From the NCBI GenBank assembly GCA_041584015.1, contig JBFHES010000038.1, forward strand, positions 1-24,157: 24,157 nt of DNA, given 5' to 3'. Below the pieces are notes generated by a model that saw only the letters and a list, made by a program, of their open reading frames with translations, searched no databases and was not told the origin of the DNA. Origin of the DNA: JBFHES01 sp041584015 (GTDB taxonomy: Bacteria > Bacteroidota > Bacteroidia > Bacteroidales > M50B96). Of the stretch, positions 18,256 through 24,157 are shown piece by piece (the stretch's first letter is position 1; each line of letters begins with the position of its first letter). The translations under genes and the position numbers were made by a program.

Positions 18256-18263
18256 CAAAGATA
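18256..18263 (-). promoter_or_regulatory. Predicted gltX promoter -7 element
   Basis: On the minus strand the bases read TATCTTTG, a full match to the Bacteroidota -7 consensus TAnnTTTG, 17 bp upstream of the preferred gltX start at 18238. No good -33 TTTG is found at the usual spacing (a TTTG lies only 11 bp upstream), so confidence is moderate. Confidence 0.5.
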
Positions 18264-18385
18264 ACAGATTGAAGCAAATGCTTTTTGTAAAATCACAAAT
18301 TGACCATTTTAGCTGGTTGGCTGGTTGTGTGATTTTGCGATTGTTTATTAACTTGCGTTCGGTGTAATTACAATACGAATAAGGC

Positions 18386-20323
18386 ATGTCGAAGAAATTG
18401 AAAGCACGAAAGCTGAAAAATCAAGCAAATAAATTTGATTCTAAAATCTCCGTAAAGATCGGTTTGATAGTCATCATGCTGTTAACGGTAATTGCTTTTT
18501 CACCGGTATTTACTGCTGAGTTTACAAATTGGGACGATCAAGGATATGTTACCGAAAACCCGGTAATACAATCGCTAAATGCCGAAAACCTTAAACTAAT
18601 TTTCACTGAAAACTTTGTTGCCAATTACCATCCGCTTACCATGTTAAGTCTTGCGCTGGATTACGCTGTTGCAGGTGAGTCCGCAACGTGGTTTCATTCG
18701 GTGAACTTATTACTACATCTGCTCAACACTTTGCTGGTATTTTATTTTGTATTGTTACTTTTTAAAAAGCAGCAATTGCCTTATTTTAAAGATATGGCCT
18801 TGCTGGTTGCTGCACTTTTTGGAATACACACTTTACATGTAGAGTCGGTTGCCTGGGTTGCCGAGCGTAAAGATGTATTGTACAGTTTCTTCTTTCTGCT
18901 TTCGTTAATTGCTTATGTAAAATATGCTGATACTTCAAAACTTAAATTCTACCTGTTGGCGTTGGTACTTTTCATGCTATCATTATTCTCAAAAGGTCAG
19001 GCAATTACATTAGCCGTGGTTCTTGTGCCACTTGATTATTTGCTTAATAGAAAGATATTAAGTGCAAAAGTACTTTTAGAGAAACTACCATTTCTGGCCC
19101 TGGCCATAGCTTTTGGCATTATTGCACTAAGAGCACAGCAGAATGACAATGCATTGGCAGCCACTATTCAGGATGAGGTAAGCTTTTTTGAACGTATGCT
19201 GTTTGCTTCATATGGATATGTTCAGTATCACATGAAACTAATTATGCCAATTAACTTGTCTGCCATTTATCCATATCCACCAAAGATTGACGGCTCGTTT
19301 GGAATGAAGTTTTATGGATACTTTTTGGCAGCCATCCTTTTAATTGCCTCCATGTTTTATTTAGCAAGAAAAAATAAACTTGCTGCTTTTGGTATATTAT
19401 TTTTCATGGCAACTATTGCAGTGGTTATTCAAATAATACCCGTTGGAAGTGCAATTATGGCAGACAGATACGCCTATCTCCCATCCATCGGGTTCTTCAT
19501 TTTATTGGTGACAGGTATGCATTGGCTAATTACAAAGCGAGGCATGGCGTATACCAGTCTTGCAAGCATCTCAATTATATATTTGCTGCTCCTATCAGGA
19601 TTAAGCTACAATAGAGCACAGGTTTGGGAAAACAGTATGACACTTTGGAACGATGTACTTGCGAAAAATGAAAATGTTGAGATTGCATTAAACAACCGCG
19701 GAAGTCTGCTCTATAAATCGGGTAAATATCAACAAGCCCTGAACGATTTTACCAAAGCTATTGAAATATCACCAGACAGGGCTGAAACGTACAACAACCG
19801 TGGTGGTGTATTAAATGATCTAAAGGATTACAAGGGAGCTCTTCGTGATTATTCAAAGGCATTGGCATTAGATGCTTCATACGAAAAAGCCTATTATGGC
19901 ATGGGCGGTGTTTATCTTTCTCAAAATCAGTTCGAGAAGGCTATTGACCAATACGATCAGGCTATTAATCTGAATCCAACTTATGCTGCAGCCTACTCAA
20001 ATCGTGCAAATGCAAAAATAAACCTCAGCAGAGTACAAGAAGCAATGGCCGATTTTGATGAGGCTTTAAGAATCAATCCCAACTATGTTGAAGCCTACTC
20101 AAACAGAGGAATTGCGCGGGTGGTCCTTGGCGATTTTAATGGAGCCATTAAGGATTACAGCTTTGCACTCTCATTAAAATCAGATGATGCTTTAACCTAT
20201 TACCTGCGCGCTCTAGCTTACGAAATGATTGGAAAGAAGCAGGAAGCATGCAATGATTTATCCAGATCTGTTAGTTTAGGTTTTCAAGCGGCCCGACAAA
20301 AACAAGCTGAAATCTGCAGATAA
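18386..20323 (+). CDS. TMTC-like multi-pass membrane protein with C-terminal TPRs
   Basis: This 645-residue protein has a basic N-terminus, then about ten or eleven hydrophobic segments (roughly residues 22-415), then six tetratricopeptide repeats (about 428-635; for example AETYNNRGGVLNDLKDYKGA and AYSNRGIARVVLGDFNGAI). The first extracytoplasmic loop carries FTNWDDQGYV with the acidic pair D50-D51. It is followed by NYHPLTMLSLALDY and, near 146-163, the conserved GIHTLHVESVAWVAERKD segment. This layout (an acidic loop 1 motif, an H-x-x-H-x-ES-x-AW-x-x-x-R-x-D segment, then TPRs) matches the TMTC/DUF1736 group, whose eukaryotic members are GT-C O-mannosyltransferases. A role in transferring sugar from a lipid-linked donor to exported proteins is therefore possible but not shown for bacterial members. 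It is divergent from gltX and codirectional with the barrel gene 185 bp downstream. No clear terminator follows it. Confidence 0.9.
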   Translation: MSKKLKARKLKNQANKFDSKISVKIGLIVIMLLTVIAFSPVFTAEFTNWDDQGYVTENPVIQSLNAENLKLIFTENFVANYHPLTMLSLALDYAVAGESATWFHSVNLLLHLLNTLLVFYFVLLLFKKQQLPYFKDMALLVAALFGIHTLHVESVAWVAERKDVLYSFFFLLSLIAYVKYADTSKLKFYLLALVLFMLSLFSKGQAITLAVVLVPLDYLLNRKILSAKVLLEKLPFLALAIAFGIIALRAQQNDNALAATIQDEVSFFERMLFASYGYVQYHMKLIMPINLSAIYPYPPKIDGSFGMKFYGYFLAAILLIASMFYLARKNKLAAFGILFFMATIAVVIQIIPVGSAIMADRYAYLPSIGFFILLVTGMHWLITKRGMAYTSLASISIIYLLLLSGLSYNRAQVWENSMTLWNDVLAKNENVEIALNNRGSLLYKSGKYQQALNDFTKAIEISPDRAETYNNRGGVLNDLKDYKGALRDYSKALALDASYEKAYYGMGGVYLSQNQFEKAIDQYDQAINLNPTYAAAYSNRANAKINLSRVQEAMADFDEALRINPNYVEAYSNRGIARVVLGDFNGAIKDYSFALSLKSDDALTYYLRALAYEMIGKKQEACNDLSRSVSLGFQAARQKQAEICR

Positions 20324-20390
20324 ACCGCTTCATTCATATACGATTCTATAAGTCGGGCACATTTCTTCGGCTACCTTCAATTGTCAAAAA

Positions 20391-20408
20391 AAGTTAAATA
20401 TTTAACTT
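20391..20408. repeat. Perfect 18-bp A/T-rich palindrome upstream of the barrel gene
   Basis: AAGTTAAATATTTAACTT is its own reverse complement. It lies 37 bp upstream of the predicted -7 element at 20446 and 68 bp after the stop codon of the TMTC-like gene. It could be a dimeric regulator's operator or a weak hairpin; an A-run precedes it and no strong U-run follows it, so a terminator is less likely. Confidence 0.5.
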
Positions 20409-20445
20409 ATTAGATATTTCATTCAATATAGGTGCAAGTAAAATA

Positions 20446-20453
20446 TACTTTTG
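20446..20453 (+). promoter_or_regulatory. Predicted promoter -7 element of the outer-membrane barrel gene
   Basis: TACTTTTG is a full match to the Bacteroidota TAnnTTTG element, 55 bp upstream of the ATG at 20509. The -33 position holds only TTC (20422-20424, 21 bp upstream) instead of TTTG, so the call rests on the -7 box and its location. Confidence 0.5.
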
Positions 20454-20508
20454 TCGTCAAAATGGGACAATTTGAAAACACTAAACATTTAATGTATTAA
20501 AACCCAAC

Positions 20509-22962
20509 ATGAAAAAACTGATACTTACTACAATTCTTGCATTAGCAATTATTGTTTCGATACAAGCCCAACGTCCAGGCGGTGGAGGAGGCAAAGGAAG
20601 GATGCCTGAAGGCAATGGAAAATTAACAGGTAAAATTGTTGACTCCAACTCGGGCAATCCAATGGAATATGCAAACGTGGTGGTTTATAAACTCAAGGAT
20701 ACAACAATGGTAACCGGAGCCATTACGGATGATAAAGGAGTATACATGCTCAGTGAAGTGCCATATGGCAGGTATCTGGTAAAAATTAAATTCATTGGTT
20801 ACGACGTAAAACAGGTAACCGATGTAATGGTCACTCCCAAGGCGGCAATAACCGATATGGGAACCATTAAGCTAAATCCGGATGCCAATAATATTTCGGA
20901 GATCAGCGTACAAGCCGACCAAACTCCTGTGCTGTATCATCTCGACAGAAAAATTGTTAAAGTAAGCTCTAACCTTAGCGCTACAGGTGGCAGTGCTGTT
21001 GATGCATTGGACAACACCCCATCGGTGAATGTTGATATTGAGGGCAATGTTAGCTTGCGCGGCAGCAGCAACTTTCAAGTGCTTATTGACGGAAAGCCAA
21101 GTGCTTTTACAGGAAGCGATGCACTGGAGATGATTCCGGTAAGCACCATTGAGCAAATAGAGGTGATAACCAATCCATCTGCTAAATACGATCCTGAAGG
21201 AACTGCCGGAATTATTAACGTGATTACCAAAAAACGTGCACTCGAAGGAACCAGCGCTATGTTATCCGTGTCAGGCGACACCAATGGCTCCATGGGCGGT
21301 GACCTTACCGTTAATTATAAAACCGAAAAGGTGAACTACTATGTTGGTGTTAATTACAACGACAGAAGCAGATCGGGATATCGCGAAAGCGACAATTACA
21401 CCATGAACAATGACACCACCTTCTACACATCTTCCGGAGGAGATAGAAACGGTGGACACATTCGCTCCGGAGTTAAGTTTGGTGCCGACTATTACCTAAG
21501 CACTAAAGGAACCCTATCGGCAGGTATTAACTATGGACAAATGCAACGTAACAGAAACTCCTATTCCGATTATCAGGAATGGACCTTGCCTGAAACAATT
21601 AGATTTAACAGTTTAAGCAACGATTTCTCCGATCACACCAGAGACAACTATTCGGTTAATCTGGATTACGTGCATAAGTTCAACAATTTTGGACACGAGC
21701 TTAAGTTAAGCTCCACTTATAAAATTGGTACCAGTTTAGAAGAAAACGGGTCCGAACAGTTTGATGTTGATGATCAAAGCACCATCATTTCAGGAAAAAC
21801 GAGTTCAGAATCTGGCGAAGACAATGATTTCAGATTTAAGGCTGATTATACACTTCCGGTAAGTGAAACCGGCAAGCTAGAAGCAGGCTATCAGTTAAGA
21901 GCCGAAAAGGAAACAGAGAAATACGACGTAACGTATTTTGGAAATCTAGACCTATTAGCCAACGACGAATTAGGCAATACCTTGAATAGCGAGTATACAC
22001 GCCAGATTAACTCGGTGTACGGAATTTATTCAAATGAATATAAGAAGCTCGGCTACCAGATTGGTTTGCGCGGAGAATATACCGATAGGTTATTAATCAA
22101 TAAGAACGATGGATCAGAATACACCATTGATCAATTCGACTACTTCCCTAGTTTGCATCTATCGCTTCAATTACCTGCCGACATGCAAATGTTAGCCAGC
22201 TACTCGCGCAGAATTGACCGTCCGCGTAATTATTACTTAGAACCATTTTTAACCTGGCGCGATGCTTATACGGTTTGGCAAGGTAATCCTGGCTTAAAAC
22301 CAGAATATATAGATTCTTATGAGTTAAGCTTACAGAAGAAATATGGCAAATCCTATGTTTCGCTGGAAGTCTTCCACCGTAAAACAAATGACAAATCGGA
22401 ACGTGTAAGATCGGTTTTCGAAGGCTATAATAATGTACTGATTCACTCAATTGCCAATGTAGGCGACGACTATTCAACCGGTGCGGAGTTAATGCTAAAC
22501 CTTAATCTTAAAAAGTGGTGGAACTTTAATGTCTCAAGTAGTGCCTATCATTATCTAATTAAAAGTGATGTATTTGACACCGATAACGAAGACATTACCT
22601 GGTATGTGCGCGGACGTACTTCCTTCATTCTACCTTGGAATTTAAGATTGCAGTTTGATGGTAACTACTCTGCACCATCGGTAACAGCACAGGGATCTAT
22701 GGAAGGCTTTTATATGTTTGGCTCATCAATTCGTGCTGATTTCATGGATCGTAAGCTAAGTGTTAACTTTAAAGTTAGCGATATGTTTGGCACCGGTAAA
22801 CATGAATTTGTTTCATCCGGAGAAGATTTTTATTCCCGTATGCTGTTCCAACGCGATGCGCCTGTTTTTAGATTGAGCGTAAGTTATAAGTTCAATAATT
22901 ACAAAGAGAAAAGAGGTGGAAGTTCAGACGGAATGATGGACGGTGGTGATATGGATTTTTAG
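20509..22962 (+). CDS. Outer-membrane beta-barrel protein, OMP_b-brl_3/TonB-dependent-receptor-like
   Basis: This 817-residue protein has a signal peptide (about 1-20, ending SIQAQ). A short Gly-rich linker (RPGGGGGKGRMPEG) precedes a carboxypeptidase-regulatory-like domain at about 36-120 (LTGKIVDSNSGNPMEYANV ... PYGRYLVKIKFIGYD). A TonB-receptor plug follows at about 140-245: LDNTPSVNVDIEGNVSLRG, LIDGKPSAF, STIEQIEVITNPSAKYDPEG and GIINVITKK. A beta-barrel of alternating amphipathic strands ends near residue 795 (PVFRLSVSYKFNN). A Gly/Asp/Met-rich tail (SSDGMMDGGDMDF) extends past the last strand. Such proteins sit in the outer membrane; many import ligands with TonB energy, but the substrate is not indicated and no obvious TonB box or SusD partner gene is present. 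It has a predicted promoter at 20446 and a terminator at 22988-23040, so it looks monocistronic. Confidence 0.93.
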   Translation: MKKLILTTILALAIIVSIQAQRPGGGGGKGRMPEGNGKLTGKIVDSNSGNPMEYANVVVYKLKDTTMVTGAITDDKGVYMLSEVPYGRYLVKIKFIGYDVKQVTDVMVTPKAAITDMGTIKLNPDANNISEISVQADQTPVLYHLDRKIVKVSSNLSATGGSAVDALDNTPSVNVDIEGNVSLRGSSNFQVLIDGKPSAFTGSDALEMIPVSTIEQIEVITNPSAKYDPEGTAGIINVITKKRALEGTSAMLSVSGDTNGSMGGDLTVNYKTEKVNYYVGVNYNDRSRSGYRESDNYTMNNDTTFYTSSGGDRNGGHIRSGVKFGADYYLSTKGTLSAGINYGQMQRNRNSYSDYQEWTLPETIRFNSLSNDFSDHTRDNYSVNLDYVHKFNNFGHELKLSSTYKIGTSLEENGSEQFDVDDQSTIISGKTSSESGEDNDFRFKADYTLPVSETGKLEAGYQLRAEKETEKYDVTYFGNLDLLANDELGNTLNSEYTRQINSVYGIYSNEYKKLGYQIGLRGEYTDRLLINKNDGSEYTIDQFDYFPSLHLSLQLPADMQMLASYSRRIDRPRNYYLEPFLTWRDAYTVWQGNPGLKPEYIDSYELSLQKKYGKSYVSLEVFHRKTNDKSERVRSVFEGYNNVLIHSIANVGDDYSTGAELMLNLNLKKWWNFNVSSSAYHYLIKSDVFDTDNEDITWYVRGRTSFILPWNLRLQFDGNYSAPSVTAQGSMEGFYMFGSSIRADFMDRKLSVNFKVSDMFGTGKHEFVSSGEDFYSRMLFQRDAPVFRLSVSYKFNNYKEKRGGSSDGMMDGGDMDF

Positions 22963-22987
22963 TTTCGTAGCAGAAACTCTATTATAG

Positions 22988-23040
22988 AGAAAGGTCATTA
23001 TTATCTGGGGAGATATTAATGACCTTTCTTATTATAATTA
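22988..23040 (+). terminator. Intrinsic terminator of the barrel gene, possibly shared with the convergent gene
   Basis: A 13-bp perfect stem (22988-23000 with 23017-23029, arms AGAAAGGTCATTA read outward and its complement) contains a further short inner stem TATC/GATA around a TGGGGA loop. On the plus strand it is followed by a T-rich run (TTATTATAATT). It lies 25 bp after the barrel stop codon and 39 bp from the end of the convergent acetyltransferase gene, whose transcripts it might also stop. Confidence 0.72.
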
Positions 23041-23068
23041 ACACAGATGTTCAAGTACAATACAGTTC

Positions 23069-23518
23069 TTATTTAGTCATCCATTCAAATAGCTGGTAAT
23101 GGTCGCCGTTCATTCCCATTTTTTTATAAACAGCTTGCGCCCTGGTGTTGGTCTTATCTACGAATAGGCGTAATCCTCCAACATCATCCGATGCAATTAC
23201 CTGCTTTTTCAAGTGTTCATACATCATTTTAAATGCACCGGATTTTCGATAAGCAGGAAGTACATAAACCGAGTGTATCCACCAAACCCAGCAATTACGC
23301 CAATCGCTCCATTCATTCTGTACAAGCAGCGAAGCAACAATTTCTTCGTCGGTCTCAACTAACCAATAAGTTCCCCAATGCGGTTCATCGAAAAATTTCT
23401 GAACACCATTCATCAAGGTGTTGCCATCCAATATAAGGTTCTCTGTTTCCAATGCCATTTTTTGTTGAAAATCAACAATCGTATTGCGATCTGCCGCAAC
23501 TGCCTTTCTTATCGTCAT
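23069..23518 (-). CDS. GNAT-family N-acetyltransferase
   Basis: This 149-residue protein is a full-length single GNAT fold. It begins MTIRKAVAADRNTIVDF, the usual first strand and helix of the family. Motif A, the acetyl-CoA pyrophosphate loop, is at about 90-103 (VYVLPAYRKSGAFKMM); the position normally Q/R-x-x-G-x-G/A reads RKSGAF. The C-terminal motif B is present (LRLFVDKTNTRAQAVYKKMG). Such enzymes transfer the acetyl group of acetyl-CoA to an amine of a small molecule or protein; the substrate cannot be read from the sequence. The gene is convergent to the barrel gene and is not part of an evident operon. Its start at 23518 agrees with the family N-terminus. Confidence 0.9.
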   Translation of the reverse strand: MTIRKAVAADRNTIVDFQQKMALETENLILDGNTLMNGVQKFFDEPHWGTYWLVETDEEIVASLLVQNEWSDWRNCWVWWIHSVYVLPAYRKSGAFKMMYEHLKKQVIASDDVGGLRLFVDKTNTRAQAVYKKMGMNGDHYQLFEWMTK

Positions 23519-23734
23519 ATCAAATAATCTTAAGCCGAAAGATAAGAAACATAGCTAATCAAACCTTAAGAATTAAGATTTTGATTTAACGGTCTACATG
23601 GATTCGTAACTTTTACCTTCTCCATGAATTTTGTTTTAGAAGGCAAGCAGACGACCGTTATTCGCCTAAAAATAATAATGTGATTCATCCTAATATTAGC
23701 GCCGGAGCATATTTCTCAGAACAGATATATTACT

Positions 23735-23742
23735 TACCTTTG
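23735..23742 (+). promoter_or_regulatory. Predicted ssrA promoter -7 element
   Basis: TACCTTTG is a full match to the Bacteroidota TAnnTTTG box, 18 bp before the mature tmRNA 5' end. The transcript would start at about 23749 and be trimmed by RNase P. No clear -33 TTTG is seen. Confidence 0.6.
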
Positions 23743-23760
23743 TAGCCGTTTTACACTTAA

Positions 23761-24157
23761 GGGGCTGACATTGGTATTGACAGCAAGATGAGGTGTTTTG
23801 TAAGCATGTCGAGCGTGGGCTGGCTCGTTAAACACGACCCAAACAACAGTAATTGGCGAAAATAATTACGCTCTTGCTGCTTAATCGAATTATAGTAGAT
23901 TAAAGCTTAATCCAGGTTCTAGGAATTTGGACAGGACGTTCCGCAGAAGGTAAGTCACCTTTCCATTCTGCAACAGGGGCGCTAGCAATTAGGTGATAGC
24001 GACAGCTTTGCTTCGAGGCAGTTGCGAAACTTAAGAAGATAAGTTTCAACTTGGTGGGTTCGTGCCGGGTTGCTTCCGACAATTAAGTCGAACCTAAGCA
24101 TGTAGAAAGCAGATGGTCTCCTTGTTTGGACCCGGGTTCGACTCCCGGCAGCTCCAC
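23761..24157 (+). ncRNA. ssrA: tmRNA (transfer-messenger RNA); last two bases beyond window
   Basis: The 5' end GGGGCTGACATTGG and the 3' end CAGCTCCAC form the tRNA-Ala-like acceptor stem: GGGGCTG pairs with CAGCTCC with one G-U pair, followed by discriminator A and the first C of CCA. The T arm is CCGGG-TTCGACT-CCCGG near the 3' end. The internal tag reading frame at 23855-23884 ends in the rescue degron NYALAA. This RNA, with SmpB, rescues stalled ribosomes and tags the nascent protein for proteolysis. The length to the window edge is 397 nt, so the full gene should be 399 nt including an encoded CCA. It is a one-piece tmRNA. Intervening sequence is consistent with the pseudoknot region, though I did not fold it. 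Confidence 0.95.
23855..23884 (+). other. tmRNA tag-peptide reading frame (GENNYALAA)
   Basis: GGC GAA AAT AAT TAC GCT CTT GCT GCT TAA encodes GENNYALAA and a stop. The C-terminal ALAA is the usual protease recognition end of ssrA tags. GGC is taken as the resume codon; a resume point slightly upstream in the same frame cannot be excluded from sequence alone. Confidence 0.85.

Noticed and set aside
18239..18277. N-terminal extension of glutamyl-tRNA synthetase from the ATG at 18277
   Set aside because: The extra residues are not part of the family, the conserved start is at 18238, and a promoter element lies inside the extension.
18311..18327. Short tandem GCTGGTTG GCTGGTTG between gltX and the TMTC-like gene
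   Set aside because: Only two copies of 8 bp, easily chance or slippage; no function indicated.
23900..24082. A 60-codon minus-strand open frame
   Set aside because: It lies wholly inside the tmRNA gene on the opposite strand, with no family resemblance.
1..24157. Defence system, toxin-antitoxin, prophage or transposon
   Set aside because: No nuclease, transposase, integrase, phage or toxin-like gene is present; repeats are all within surface-protein genes.

Overview
The window comes from a member of the phylum Bacteroidota. The evidence is: three very large secreted proteins of the type IX secretion (T9SS) kind, two of them with a visible type A C-terminal sorting domain (the third is cut by the window edge); SprB-like, PKD-like and SBBP repeats; an OMP_b-brl_3/TonB-receptor-like outer-membrane barrel with a carboxypeptidase-regulatory-like N-terminus; start regions without a clear Shine-Dalgarno sequence; matches to the phylum's TAnnTTTG -7 promoter element; and a tmRNA whose tag ends in NNYALAA. 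Placement below phylum level is not attempted.

Layout. Positions 1-13326 (all minus strand) hold three consecutive surface-protein genes. In transcription order they are a 2878-residue repeat protein (13326-4690), closed by a strong intrinsic terminator, then two related seven-repeat beta-propeller proteins (4541-2259 and 2256 to beyond the left edge) only 2 bp apart and probably co-transcribed. Just upstream on the same strand, 15343-13493 encodes a protein with a TPR domain, one membrane helix and an AraC-type DNA-binding domain, a plausible membrane-bound regulator of the surface genes. Next come a DEAD-box RNA helicase (16591-15449) and glutamyl-tRNA synthetase (18238-16721), also on the minus strand. 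The plus strand then carries a TMTC-like multi-pass membrane protein with C-terminal TPRs (18386-20323) and an outer-membrane beta-barrel protein (20509-22962). A GNAT acetyltransferase (23518-23069) lies convergent to it. The window ends in the tmRNA gene ssrA (23761 to the edge, lacking only the last two bases of its 3' CCA).

How it fits together. The left half is accessory, a cell-surface module whose proteins are presumably exported by the Sec system and then by T9SS, and possibly O-glycosylated. The right half is mostly housekeeping: translation, ribosome rescue, RNA remodelling and envelope. I see no CRISPR array, insertion sequence, prophage, toxin-antitoxin pair or recognisable defence system. 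The most notable structure is the nested repeat architecture of the 2878-residue protein: six and a half copies of a roughly 167-residue unit, then a four-module Ig-like block occurring three times around an inserted beta-helix, then a mirror-arranged X-Y-Y-X C-terminal region. No stretch longer than about 300 bp lacks a gene; the longest gap is 23519-23760, upstream of ssrA.
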